Notes: generated by a model from the sequence alone, not told the origin. 64,000 nucleotides of DNA from Arthrobacter sp. OV608 (GCA_900110595.1 FOEZ01000021.1:1-64000), one strand, 5' to 3'. Shown: positions 1-8,404, counted from the stretch's first letter. Numbers and translations are program-made.

Positions 1-48
1 TTGTGTTTGCTCTCGACAAGCACCACACAACACCCGGAGGTCCTCTTA

Positions 49-99
49 TTGCGTCAAATCAATCCCCGTGTCACTAACCTGCCGGGACAGTACAGTTAG
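49..99 (+). other. Possible 16-codon ORF with a good ribosome binding site
   Basis: A GGAGG at 36-40 sits 8 nt before a TTG at 49-51 that opens a 16-codon frame ending in TAG at 97-99. The frame overlaps the last bases of the Bax-inhibitor gene on the other strand. The peptide (begins MRQINPRV) is too short to recognise. The ribosome binding site is as good as those of the real genes here, but a match of this size can arise by chance, so this is only a candidate. Confidence 0.15.
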
Positions 100-1034
100 T
101 CGTCCCCGCGGAGGATGGCCAGCAGGCGGATGATTTCCACGTACAGCCATACGAGGGTGACGGTGAGGCCGAAGGCGGCAGTCCAGGAGAAGCGCTGGGG
201 GGCGCCGCTGCGGACACCGGCCTCGATGCTGGTGAAGTCCATGATCAGGGAGAACGCGGCCAGGCCGATGGCCAGCAGGCCGATGAAGACGCCCAGCGGG
301 ATGCCGAAGATTTCAACCTGGGTGCGCAGGCCGAACGGCTCCTGCGTCAGTCCCGTCATCATCATGACCATGTTAATCAGGGCAAACACCGCGTAGCCGA
401 TGAGGGCGATCATAAAGAAGCGCATGGCCTTGGGCGTTGCCCGGACCTTGCCGCTCTTGAACAGCACCAGCGTGACGGCGAACACGGACAGCGTACCAAT
501 CACAGCCTGCAGGCCGACCCCGGGGAACTGTGCGTCCAGGATACGGGTCAGGCCGCCAAGGAACAGGCCTTCCAGTCCGGCATACGCGAGGATGAGGGCC
601 GGTGAAGGCTGCTTCTTGAAGGTGTTGACCAGAGCCAGCACGAAACCGCCGAGGGCACCAACAATCATCAGCAGCGACGCTAGTCCCATGCTGACGAACA
701 TGGTGACGGCAGCGCCGGCCACCACAACGCCAAGGCAGGCTGCAGTCTTGACGATGACGTCGTCGAACGTCATCCGGCCGGTGTCCGCCGGGCCGGCTGC
801 AGGCTGGTTGTACATCTGCCGCAGCTGCTCATCGGTCATGGGCTGCTGGCCGTAGCCCTGCTGGCCGTAGGGAGCCTGGCCATACGGCTGCTGGCCGTAG
901 CCCTGCTGGCCGAAGGGCTGGCCATACTGCTGGCCGTAAGGAGCCTGTCCGTAAGGAGCCGGCGGGACAGGCGGTGCCTGGGTGGCTCCACGGAAGCTCT
1001 TTCCGTTGAAGATCGGGTTGCCGCCAAGTGCCAT
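96..1034 (-). CDS. Bax inhibitor-1/YccA family membrane protein with PYGQQ-repeat N-terminus
   Basis: The 312-aa protein has two parts. Residues 1-75 are low complexity, rich in Pro, Tyr, Gly and Gln, with repeated PYGQQ/GYGQQ units. Residues about 88-305 hold seven hydrophobic segments typical of Bax inhibitor-1/YccA-like proteins (compare YbhL and YetJ), which act in the inner membrane; some members are pH-sensitive calcium leak channels. The ATG at 1032-1034 follows a GGAGG 8 nt away. The Gln-rich head is an addition to the family core and should lie in the cytoplasm. It stands alone, facing away from the liv operon. The physiological role in actinobacteria is not settled. Confidence 0.88.
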   Translation of the reverse strand: MALGGNPIFNGKSFRGATQAPPVPPAPYGQAPYGQQYGQPFGQQGYGQQPYGQAPYGQQGYGQQPMTDEQLRQMYNQPAAGPADTGRMTFDDVIVKTAACLGVVVAGAAVTMFVSMGLASLLMIVGALGGFVLALVNTFKKQPSPALILAYAGLEGLFLGGLTRILDAQFPGVGLQAVIGTLSVFAVTLVLFKSGKVRATPKAMRFFMIALIGYAVFALINMVMMMTGLTQEPFGLRTQVEIFGIPLGVFIGLLAIGLAAFSLIMDFTSIEAGVRSGAPQRFSWTAAFGLTVTLVWLYVEIIRLLAILRGDD

Positions 1035-1461
1035 TGCGGGATTCCTCCATGTGATGTGTTTTGTGTTCCTTGTGGTTCACGCTACCAATTCCCACGTGGC
1101 GGCACCCCTAAAAGTTCCCGCAATAGCAAGGGTGAAACCCAACCGTGACGTCCAGCGGCCGGACTCCCCGGAACCTTTAGCCCGGAGCCTTCCAGGGAAG
1201 CACCTTTATTCAACAAAGGTTTTCCCGGCGTCTCCGCCTTTCTTCTGAAGCCAGGCGGCACCAGTTGTTATCCGATCGCTACATATAAGGCCGGAACCAC
1301 AGCATTTGACCCTTCTTTTGCGCTGTAGCATAAGCCAAGCAGGGTGACGGAACTCACAGTTGTGATGGGTGCCGGGCCAGTGGGTGCCATCCCCGTCCTG
1401 CGACCGTTCGCAGCGGCTGCAGAGGCGCAGCCGAGACCGCCCCCAAGTGGAGGTTTTCAAT
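1035..1461. other. Divergent intergenic region between the Bax-inhibitor gene and livH
   Basis: This 427-nt stretch separates two divergent genes and must carry both promoters. The best candidate for the liv operon is TTGACC at 1306-1311 followed after 17 nt by CATAAG (1329-1334); this is weak. A TATAAG lies at 1284-1289 without a clear partner. The GGAGG at 1449-1453 is the livH ribosome binding site. I see no gene, tRNA or recognisable riboswitch here. Frames open through 1344-1461 on the plus strand are upstream extensions of livH without their own ribosome binding site. Confidence 0.35.
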
Positions 1462-2802
1462 TTGAGAAGTACACCCCAAGGCCAGCCGGCCGGAAGACGC
1501 GGCCGATTGCTGGGACTGCTGGGAGCCATCAGTGCTTCCATCCTGGCGATCCTCCTCGTTGCCGCACCGGCATCCCAGGCCGCTTCCCCCGCACCGACAC
1601 CATCCCCGTCGAACCAGACCTTCCAGAACAACATCAGCGGATTCCTCCGGGACGACACCCGCGCGCCGCTGGCCGGTGTGACCATCACCGCCAAGAGCGG
1701 CGACTTCACCGGAACCACGAAGTCCACTGCAAACGGGGCCTGGAACATCGGCGTGCCGCAACAGGGTACGTACACGGTGGAGCTGGACGAATCCACCCTG
1801 CCGAAGGGCATCACCCTGGCTGAAGGCCAGGAGAACCCGCGCCAGGTGACCTTCAGCCAAACCTCCAACCTGTCGGTGATCTTCGCCTTCGGCAAAGGCA
1901 TTGTGGTGGAACAGCAGAACTTCGGGCAGAACCTGCTCAACCGCCTCGTGGCCGGGCTCAGTTTTGGCCTCCTGCTGGCCCTGGCCTCGGTGGGCCTGTC
2001 ACTGATTTTCGGCACCACCGGCCTGACCAACTTCGCACACGGTGAGATGGTGACCCTTGGTGCGGTGCTGGTCTTCGCGTTCAACGCCATCGGCCTTCCG
2101 TTCTGGCTGGCGATCCTCCTGTCCCTGCTGGGCGGCGGCCTGTTCGGCTATGCGCAGGACCGGGGGCTGTGGCGGCCACTGCGGCGCCGCGGCACCGGGC
2201 TGGTCCCCATGATGATCGTCAGCATCGGCCTCGCCCTGGCGGTGCGCTACGTGATCCAGTTCTACTTCGGCGGCGCCACCCAGCAGCTGCCGTTCGCACA
2301 GAGCCCCGAAATCCAGCTCGGGCCGGTTTCGATCTCACCGAACAACCTCTGGTCCCTGGGCATCAGCGCGGTGGTTATTGCCCTGATCGGCGTGGTGCTT
2401 CTCAAGACCAGGCTGGGCAAGGCAACCCGCGCAGTGGCAGACAACCCTGCCCTCGCCGCGGCATCCGGGATCGACGTTGACGGCGTGATCCGCCTCGTCT
2501 GGATCACCGGCGGAATGCTGGCTTCCCTCGGCGGCATCCTCTGGGCCTACTACCGCCCCGGCGTCACCTTCGATATGGGCTCGGCCATCCTCCTGCTCAT
2601 CTTCGCCGGCGTCACCCTGGGCGGCCTGGGAACCGTCTTCGGCGCCCTGATCGGGTCGATCATCGTCGGCATCTTCGTGGAACTCACCACCGTGTTCGGC
2701 CTCGCCGCCGACCTCAAATACGTGGGTGCCCTGTTCATCATGATCGTTGTCCTTCTGTTCCGGCCCCAGGGCATCCTGGGCCGGCGCGAGCGCGTGGGTT
2801 AG
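1462..2802 (+). CDS. livH: Branched-chain amino acid ABC permease LivH with N-terminal carboxypeptidase-regulatory-like domain
   Basis: The protein is 446 aa from the TTG at 1462, chosen because GGAGG (1449-1453) lies 8 nt upstream; earlier in-frame ATGs lack such a site. Residues about 12-40 form a signal or anchor segment, followed by a Pro/Ser linker. Residues about 50-150 look like a carboxypeptidase-regulatory-like beta-sandwich (NISGFLRDDTRAPLAGVTI and a GTYTVEL strand). The rest is a normal LivH permease with the typical GTTGLTNFAHGEMV segment. Ordinary LivH proteins are about 290-310 aa, so the extra part is about 150 aa and should face outside. First gene of livHMGF; livM follows after 9 nt. 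Substrate is inferred from the family. Confidence 0.88.
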   Translation: MRSTPQGQPAGRRGRLLGLLGAISASILAILLVAAPASQAASPAPTPSPSNQTFQNNISGFLRDDTRAPLAGVTITAKSGDFTGTTKSTANGAWNIGVPQQGTYTVELDESTLPKGITLAEGQENPRQVTFSQTSNLSVIFAFGKGIVVEQQNFGQNLLNRLVAGLSFGLLLALASVGLSLIFGTTGLTNFAHGEMVTLGAVLVFAFNAIGLPFWLAILLSLLGGGLFGYAQDRGLWRPLRRRGTGLVPMMIVSIGLALAVRYVIQFYFGGATQQLPFAQSPEIQLGPVSISPNNLWSLGISAVVIALIGVVLLKTRLGKATRAVADNPALAAASGIDVDGVIRLVWITGGMLASLGGILWAYYRPGVTFDMGSAILLLIFAGVTLGGLGTVFGALIGSIIVGIFVELTTVFGLAADLKYVGALFIMIVVLLFRPQGILGRRERVG

Positions 2803-2811
2803 GAGACAGCC

Positions 2812-3780
2812 ATGGACTTTGGATTCATTCTTGCCAGCGCTGCCGGTGAAATTTTCAGCCCGACGACGGCGGCCTATGCCTTGGCCGCACTCGGCCTCGC
2901 CGTGCACTTCGGGTACTCCGGGCTGCTGAACTTCGGGCAGGCCGGCTTTATGGCGGTGGGAGCCTACGGTTTCGCCATCTCCACCCTCACCTTCGGCGTC
3001 CCGTTTTTCGTCGGGCTGCTGATCGCCGTCATTGCCTCCTCGATTTTTGCCCTCCTGCTGGGTATTCCCACGCTGCGGCTTCGAGCCGACTACCTGGCCA
3101 TCGTCACCATCGCGGCCGCGGAAATCGTCCGGTACATCGTGACCACCAACCAGCTCACCTCGGTGACCGGCTCAGCCAACGGCCTCGCCGCGTTCGAGGG
3201 CGGGTTCTACTCAATGAACCCGTTCCCCGAAGGTTCCTACTTCGGCATGAACAACCGCGACTTCTTTATCCGGCTGGTGGGGTGGGCCCTGGTGGCCGTC
3301 TGCTGCACGCTCGTGTGGCTGCTGATGCGGAGCCCCTGGGGACGCGTCCTCAAGGGCATCCGTGAAGACGAGAACGCCGTCCGGTCCCTGGGCAAGAACG
3401 TCTACGCCTACAAGATGCAGGCCCTCATCATCGGCGGCGTCCTCGGCGCGCTGGCCGGCATGGTGTTCACCCTCCCCCGCGGAGCGGTCCAGCCGGCAAA
3501 CTACGGAACAGAGCTGACGTTCTTCCTCTACACTTGCCTCCTGCTCGGCGGCCTGGGCACTGTGCTCGGTCCGGTGATCGGCGCCATGATCTTCTGGGTT
3601 GTCCTCTCCCTGACCCAGGGCATCCTGTACGGCCTGATCGAATCGGGGGCCGTCACGTGGCTCAACACGGTCCAGGCCGGGCAGCTGCGCTACATCCTGG
3701 TGGGCGTCGCCCTGATGCTGCTGATGATCTTCAGGCCCCAGGGCGTCTTTGGAAACAAGAAGGAGCTGGCGTTCGCATGA
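2812..3780 (+). CDS. livM: Branched-chain amino acid ABC permease LivM
   Basis: The 322-aa protein is the second permease of the Liv importer. It is hydrophobic throughout and shows the family hallmarks GYSGLLNFGQAGFMAVGAYG near residue 37 and a cytoplasmic EAA-type loop (GIREDENAVRSLGKN) near residue 182 that would contact the ATPases. The length is normal. A GGAG overlapping the livH stop precedes the ATG. Its stop overlaps the livG start (ATGA), which indicates translational coupling. It should pair with LivH to form the membrane channel. Confidence 0.92.
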   Translation: MDFGFILASAAGEIFSPTTAAYALAALGLAVHFGYSGLLNFGQAGFMAVGAYGFAISTLTFGVPFFVGLLIAVIASSIFALLLGIPTLRLRADYLAIVTIAAAEIVRYIVTTNQLTSVTGSANGLAAFEGGFYSMNPFPEGSYFGMNNRDFFIRLVGWALVAVCCTLVWLLMRSPWGRVLKGIREDENAVRSLGKNVYAYKMQALIIGGVLGALAGMVFTLPRGAVQPANYGTELTFFLYTCLLLGGLGTVLGPVIGAMIFWVVLSLTQGILYGLIESGAVTWLNTVQAGQLRYILVGVALMLLMIFRPQGVFGNKKELAFA

Positions 3781-4874
3781 GCATGCACAGCACGGAACCA
3801 ACCAATCCCGGCTCCGCGGAGCCGGACTACATGACCGATGCCCGGCCCATCGCGGCCGGCGACATCGGACCCGGCTGCAAGAAGCGCGATCCCATCGTGG
3901 TGGCGGAGAACGTCACCCGAAGCTTCGGCGGCATCAACGCGGTGGACGTCGAATACCTCGAAATTCCCCGCCATAAGATCACCGCCCTCATTGGTCCCAA
4001 CGGAGCGGGCAAGACCACCCTGTTCAACCTCCTCACCGGCTTTGATACTCCCAATACCGGGAAATGGCAGTTTGAGGGCAAGAGCATTGCCGGAGTTTCG
4101 CCGTACAAGGTGGCGCGGATGGGAATGGTCCGCACCTTCCAGCTCACCAAGGTCATGGGCAAACTGACCGTTATGGAGAACATGCGGCTCGGCGCGGCAA
4201 ACCAGCCCGGGGAGAGCCTTGCCAAGGCTTTGTTCAAGGGCATGTGGGGCGGCCGGGAGAAACAAATCACCGCCGAGGCGGACGTCCTCCTCGAGAAGTT
4301 CAAGCTGGATACCAAAAAAGACGACTACGCGGCATCCCTTTCCGGCGGCCAGCGCAAGCTCCTTGAAATGGCCCGCTCCCTGATGGTGCGGCCCAAGCTG
4401 GTGATGCTGGATGAGCCCATGGCCGGAGTGAACCCTGCGTTGACGCAGTCTTTGCTGGACCACATTAAGAACCTCAAGGCAGAAGGCATGACCGTGCTGT
4501 TCGTTGAACACGACATGCACATGGTCCGCCACATAGCCGACTGGGTGGTGGTGATGGCCGAGGGCAAGGTGGTGGCTGAGGGCCCGCCGACCGAGGTCAT
4601 GAAAAACCCCGCGGTCATTGATGCCTATCTCGGCGCCCACCACGATGTGGACCTGGGCGACTCGGAGGGCATCAAGGAACTCGCAGCTGAGCTGGTGAGC
4701 GATGAAGAGTCGGTGGTGGGAACCGAAAATGCGGGCATCATTTCACTTGATGTGGTGGCCGAAGAAACCGGAACATCCCGGCAGGCGGAACGGCCTGCCG
4801 GGGACGGGGCTCCCGGCCGCCACAGCAGCACGGATGTCAGTGGCAGGGACCGCACAGAGAAGGACAGCCAATGA
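3777..4874 (+). CDS. livG: Branched-chain amino acid ABC ATPase LivG with long N- and C-terminal tails
   Basis: The protein is 365 aa from the ATG at 3777, which overlaps the livM stop. The ATPase core has Walker A (GPNGAGKTT), signature (LSGGQRKLLEMAR) and Walker B (LVMLDEPMAG), and ends near residue 285 with the usual AYLGAH. Beyond it runs a tail of about 80 residues rich in Glu, Asp, Ser and Arg, and about 40 residues precede the core. Typical LivG is about 255 aa, so both ends are extended. The tails look disordered; their role is unknown. The stop overlaps livF. Confidence 0.92.
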   Translation: MSMHSTEPTNPGSAEPDYMTDARPIAAGDIGPGCKKRDPIVVAENVTRSFGGINAVDVEYLEIPRHKITALIGPNGAGKTTLFNLLTGFDTPNTGKWQFEGKSIAGVSPYKVARMGMVRTFQLTKVMGKLTVMENMRLGAANQPGESLAKALFKGMWGGREKQITAEADVLLEKFKLDTKKDDYAASLSGGQRKLLEMARSLMVRPKLVMLDEPMAGVNPALTQSLLDHIKNLKAEGMTVLFVEHDMHMVRHIADWVVVMAEGKVVAEGPPTEVMKNPAVIDAYLGAHHDVDLGDSEGIKELAAELVSDEESVVGTENAGIISLDVVAEETGTSRQAERPAGDGAPGRHSSTDVSGRDRTEKDSQ

Positions 4875-5653
4875 GCAGCAGCACAAGCGCGGCGCCCGCC
4901 GCCCAGCCGGTCAGCGACAGCGACTCGGTGGTGAAGGTCACCAATCTGGTGGCAGGCTACCTGCCGGGGGTCAACATCCTCAACGGCTGCAGTATTGAGG
5001 CCCGCAAAGGCGAACTCATCGGCATCATCGGCCCCAACGGTGCCGGCAAGTCGACGCTCCTGAAGGCGATGTTCGGGCTGGTCAAGGTCCATTCGGGCAC
5101 CGTGGTGGTCCGCGGCCAGGACATTACCGGGCTGAAGGCCAACAAGCTGGTGAGCCGCGGCGTGGGATTTGTTCCGCAGACGAACAATGTTTTTGCTGCT
5201 TTGACCATCGAGGAAAACCTCCAGATGGGCATGTTCCAGCGGCCCAAGGACTTCGCCGAGCGCTTCGATTTCGTCACCAGCCTGTTCCCCGAGCTCGGCA
5301 AGCGCCGCGCACAACGGGCAGGCTCGCTGTCCGGCGGTGAGCGCCAGATGGTGGCCATGGGGCGGGCCCTGATGATGGACCCGGCAGTGCTGCTGCTGGA
5401 CGAGCCCTCCGCGGGGCTCTCCCCCGTCAAGCAGGACGAGACGTTCCTCCGGGTCCATGAGATCAACCGGGCGGGCGTGTCCGTGATCATGGTGGAACAG
5501 AACGCCCGCCGGTGCCTGCAGATCTGCGACCGTGGCTACGTCCTGGACCAGGGCAGGGATGCCTACACCGGCACCGGCCGTGAGCTGATGAAGGACCCCA
5601 AGGTCATCCAGCTCTACCTCGGCACCCTGGCCGACACCGTCGAAGAGGGCTAA
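4871..5653 (+). CDS. livF: Branched-chain amino acid ABC ATPase LivF
   Basis: This 260-aa protein is the second ATPase of the importer. Walker A (GPNGAGKST) is near residue 56, the signature (LSGGERQMVAMGRAL) near 155 and Walker B (LLLDEPSAG) near 177. About 25 Ser/Ala-rich residues precede the core. The ATG overlaps the livG stop. It is the last gene of the operon and is followed directly by a strong hairpin terminator. LivF and LivG normally form a heterodimer that drives transport. Confidence 0.93.
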   Translation: MSSSTSAAPAAQPVSDSDSVVKVTNLVAGYLPGVNILNGCSIEARKGELIGIIGPNGAGKSTLLKAMFGLVKVHSGTVVVRGQDITGLKANKLVSRGVGFVPQTNNVFAALTIEENLQMGMFQRPKDFAERFDFVTSLFPELGKRRAQRAGSLSGGERQMVAMGRALMMDPAVLLLDEPSAGLSPVKQDETFLRVHEINRAGVSVIMVEQNARRCLQICDRGYVLDQGRDAYTGTGRELMKDPKVIQLYLGTLADTVEEG

Positions 5654-5664
5654 ACGCCGGTAAC

Positions 5665-5707
5665 AGAAAAGGAGCCTCCGTCCAGTTGGACGGAGGCTCC
5701 CTTTCTG
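5665..5707. terminator. Bidirectional terminator between livF and the convergent binding-protein gene
   Basis: A perfect 13-bp stem (5671-5683 with 5688-5700) closes on a 4-nt loop AGTT. It is flanked by AGAAAA on the left and CTTTCT on the right, so it can end transcription from both sides. It sits between two convergent stops. Confidence 0.88.
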
Positions 5708-5722
5708 TGTCAGGAACTGCTG

Positions 5723-7081
5723 TTAGAGCTTGCCAAACTCAGACTGGAGGGGCTTGAGCTTGTTGTCGTTGGTGTACTCGTAGATGCCGATGTAGGCCTC
5801 GGTGGGGTCACCGGCATCGGAGAAGGTCACCGGACCTGACTGGCCGTCATAGTCGATGTCCTTGCCCTCGCGCAGCAGGGTGACGCAGGAGGAGAAGTTG
5901 CTGCATTTCTCGCCCGACTCCGAGACTCCCTTGAGCTGCTTGGCGATCTCCGGACCACTGGTGCTGCCGGCGGCTTCGGAAGCCAACGCGATCAGGTTCA
6001 CGGCGTCAAAGGACTCGCCGCCGTAGGTGAAGTCCTTCAGGGCCGGATCAATTTGGAGGAGCTTCTTCGTGAACGCTTCGTTAGCGAACGTTCCAGGGAA
6101 CGTTCCGTGCGCGCCCAGCATGGTCCCGGCCTGGAAGTCCTTGCTGTAGTCGGAAGTGTTGCCGTCCACCAGGAACATCTGGCTGGGCTTGGCGCCCTTG
6201 CCGGAAATCAGCGGGACGATACTCTTGGCCTGGTCAAAGGTGATCAGGGCGATGGCGTCAGGCTTAGCAGCAAGGACTTTGTCCACCTGGCTGCTGAACT
6301 GACTGTCGCCCTCATTGAAGAGTTCCTCGGCAACCACCTTGCCGCCGGCCCCTTCGAAGGCGGCCTTGATGTTCTTTGCAAGGCCCGTACCGTAGGCATC
6401 GTTCAGGACGATCATGCCCACTGTCTGTGCGCCACACGTTGCCATGTAGTTGCCCAGGACCTTGCCCTGCAGTACGTCCGAGGGTGCCGTGCGCCAGTAG
6501 AGGCCTTTGTCATCCCAGGTGGTGAAGTCGGGCGAGGTGTTCGCCGGCGAGAATTGAAGGACACCGGCACCGGTGATTTGGTTGATAACCGTCTTGGAAA
6601 CACCCGAGGATGCCGCGCCGATGATCGCGTTGACGCCCTGGCCGAGCAGGGCGTTGGTGGACTGGGTGGCGATGTCCGTCTTGGTGTCACCGGAATCCCG
6701 GTGGACAACCTCAATGGGCTTGCCCAGGACGCCGCCAGCGTCATTGACTTCCTTGACGCCGAGGTTCACACCTGCAATTTCGGGCGGACCAAGGTAAGCC
6801 AGTGAACCGGTGGTGGGCAGCAGCGAACCAAGCTTAAGCGGGGTTTCGGTTGAACCCTTGGACGGTGGAACCGCTCCACCTCCGCCTCCACCGGTGGCGG
6901 GCGCGGAGCTTCCGCCCGTGGAGCCTGGAGCCGGGCATGCAATTCCTGCCGCAGCGGCGGTGGTGGACTCGGACGCCGTGGGTGTGGACGAACCGCCGCA
7001 GGCTGTCGCCATAAAGGCGACGCCAATGCCAAGCACTGTCAGCTTGGCGGCGCGGGTTCCCGCATGGGGGAATAAAGTCAT
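5723..7081 (-). CDS. Branched-chain amino acid ABC substrate-binding lipoprotein (LivK/LivJ type)
   Basis: The 452-aa protein starts with a lipoprotein signal ending in the lipobox ATAC (Cys near residue 28), then a Ser/Thr/Gly/Pro-rich linker up to about residue 78. A periplasmic-binding fold of the Leu/Ile/Val-binding type follows (PLKLGSLLPTTGSLAYLGPP and GAASSGVSKTVINQI). It would sit on the outer face of the membrane and deliver substrate to LivHMGF. Start ATG at 7079-7081 has GAGGAG 8 nt upstream. It is convergent to the operon rather than part of it, so it has its own promoter. Substrate is inferred from context. Confidence 0.88.
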   Translation of the reverse strand: MTLFPHAGTRAAKLTVLGIGVAFMATACGGSSTPTASESTTAAAAGIACPAPGSTGGSSAPATGGGGGGAVPPSKGSTETPLKLGSLLPTTGSLAYLGPPEIAGVNLGVKEVNDAGGVLGKPIEVVHRDSGDTKTDIATQSTNALLGQGVNAIIGAASSGVSKTVINQITGAGVLQFSPANTSPDFTTWDDKGLYWRTAPSDVLQGKVLGNYMATCGAQTVGMIVLNDAYGTGLAKNIKAAFEGAGGKVVAEELFNEGDSQFSSQVDKVLAAKPDAIALITFDQAKSIVPLISGKGAKPSQMFLVDGNTSDYSKDFQAGTMLGAHGTFPGTFANEAFTKKLLQIDPALKDFTYGGESFDAVNLIALASEAAGSTSGPEIAKQLKGVSESGEKCSNFSSCVTLLREGKDIDYDGQSGPVTFSDAGDPTEAYIGIYEYTNDNKLKPLQSEFGKL

Positions 7082-7234
7082 TTACGAGCTCCTCGATCTA
7101 AAGGTGCGAACGGCCTTTGACACGAAAAATCAGGTGTTCCTGATTTAGCTTCAAGCTAATGCATATCCCAGGCGAACATAAGTGACTGAGGTCACATCTA
7201 CATAACAGTCGTTGCATATGTGGAATTAAACGCA

Positions 7235-7263
7235 GGAAGCCGCCCGCAAGGCGGGCGGCTTCC
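7235..7263 (-). terminator. Hairpin downstream of the tRNA gene
   Basis: A perfect 13-bp stem (7235-7247 with 7251-7263) with a 3-nt loop lies 33 nt after the tRNA 3' end. On the minus strand it is followed by TGCGTTTAATT, a modest U-rich tail. A second, shorter GC inverted repeat (CCGCCC/GGGCGG, 7273-7291) lies between it and the tRNA. Most likely it terminates the tRNA transcript. Confidence 0.65.
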
Positions 7264-7296
7264 ATTGATCACCGCCCTCGAAGGCGGGCGGCGCGT

Positions 7297-7373
7297 TGGT
7301 ACCCCAGGTGGGACTCGAACCCACAACACGCGGATTTTAAGTCCGCTGCCTCTGCCAATTGGGCTACTGGGGC
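7297..7373 (-). tRNA. tRNA-Leu-like, anticodon UAA, class I (short variable loop), CCA encoded
   Basis: The minus strand folds as a cloverleaf: acceptor GCCCCAG/CTGGGGT (first pair G-U), a short D stem GCC/GGC, anticodon stem GCGGA/TCCGC with loop CTTAAAA, a 5-nt variable loop GTGTT, T stem GTGGG/CCCAC with loop TTCGAGT. The discriminator is A (7300) and CCA is encoded at 7297-7299. The anticodon UAA reads the leucine codon UUA. Normal bacterial tRNA-Leu is class II with a long variable arm of about 12-15 nt; this one has the 5-nt loop of class I. The body is sound, so it is likely expressed; what amino acid it carries is less certain. Confidence 0.85.
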
Positions 7374-7393
7374 AACGGATCCATGGTATCCCG

Positions 7394-8404
7394 TCAGAGA
7401 CGGGTGAATGGTTCGGCGTACCGGAAGACGCCGTGGATGCCGCCGGGCCAGAGCGCGAGCGGCAGGAGCTGGAAATTGTCGCCCCACACTTCCTCGGGCG
7501 GCAGGACGCCCAGCGAGGCAGCAGGAACGAAGCCAAACCTGGGGTAGTACCCTGTGCTGCCCAGGAGGGCCATGCCGTTCTCCCCCGCCGCGTTGGCCCG
7601 GGCGATGGTCTCCTTCATCAGGGCGGAGCCTATTCCCTGTCTCTGGAGCCGCGGTGTAACACTGATCGGGCCGAGTCCGAGGAGTTCCTGACTGCCCACC
7701 CATCCGCGGGTGCTGATGACATGGCCCACCACTTCGCCGTCCAGCTCCGCCACCACACTGAAGCCGGGCAGGTATTCCCGGGAGTCAAACAGTTCCCGGA
7801 GCACATTGACTTCCACTGGTTCCCCGTCAGCGGGAAGGCCGGTAGCCGGGGAGATGGCGAATGCTTCGGCTGTCAGCGCGAGGATCGCATCCCTGTCGGC
7901 CGGAGCTTCGTCGCGCAGCTGCAGTCCGGGGATGGGAGGCCGTACCTCATCCAGCCCGTGCGCGTTGCCCGCCAGCTGGACGGGCTCCAGCAACCCGGCG
8001 GGGCTCTGCCTGCTCCGGGCGGAAAGTCCGGCAAGGACCTCAAGAGCCCGAGGTGCGTCAGCCACCGGCACCAGGAGGTGGTCGTGATGGAAGCCTGCCA
8101 GGACGTTGCAGCTGATCCGGGCCTCCGTGAGGGCTTTGCTGACTGCGGCGGTCAGCCCCACGGCTTCCAGCGCGGAATGGATTTCCAAAGTGATCCAGGC
8201 CGCCACAAAGTCGTAGGACAGCCCTTCCCTGTCCGCTGCGGCCCGGGGAAGCACCACCGTCAGGCCTTCGGCTTCGCGGACCGCCGCCTCGATGCCGGGC
8301 GCCAGGGGCCGGCCATGCGGCCACAGGACGTAGACGTACTCGCCGCTGCGCTGTACCGGGTGCATCCCCGCGAGCAGGGCCTGCAGGTTCTTCTCGCCAG
8401 TCAT
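7394..8404 (-). CDS. ACT-domain / GNAT acetyltransferase fusion protein
   Basis: The 336-aa protein joins two families. Residues 1 to about 130 match the DUF2241/ACT_3 type (MTGEKNLQALLAGMHPV, then GEYVYVLWP and a second ACT-like half), usually a stand-alone protein thought to bind amino acids. Residues about 155-325 form a GNAT acetyltransferase of the YhbS kind with the acetyl-CoA loop LQRQGIGSALM and YYPRFGFVPA near the end. The natural reading is an acetyltransferase whose activity or substrate depends on a small ligand bound by the ACT part. It is a single gene between the tRNA and ndh. The acetyl acceptor cannot be named. Confidence 0.8.
   Translation of the reverse strand: MTGEKNLQALLAGMHPVQRSGEYVYVLWPHGRPLAPGIEAAVREAEGLTVVLPRAAADREGLSYDFVAAWITLEIHSALEAVGLTAAVSKALTEARISCNVLAGFHHDHLLVPVADAPRALEVLAGLSARSRQSPAGLLEPVQLAGNAHGLDEVRPPIPGLQLRDEAPADRDAILALTAEAFAISPATGLPADGEPVEVNVLRELFDSREYLPGFSVVAELDGEVVGHVISTRGWVGSQELLGLGPISVTPRLQRQGIGSALMKETIARANAAGENGMALLGSTGYYPRFGFVPAASLGVLPPEEVWGDNFQLLPLALWPGGIHGVFRYAEPFTRL

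Noticed and set aside
7235..7291. GC-rich inverted repeats near the tRNA as a mobile-element attachment site
   Set aside because: There is no repeated tRNA 3' end nearby and no integrase; the stems are better read as terminators.
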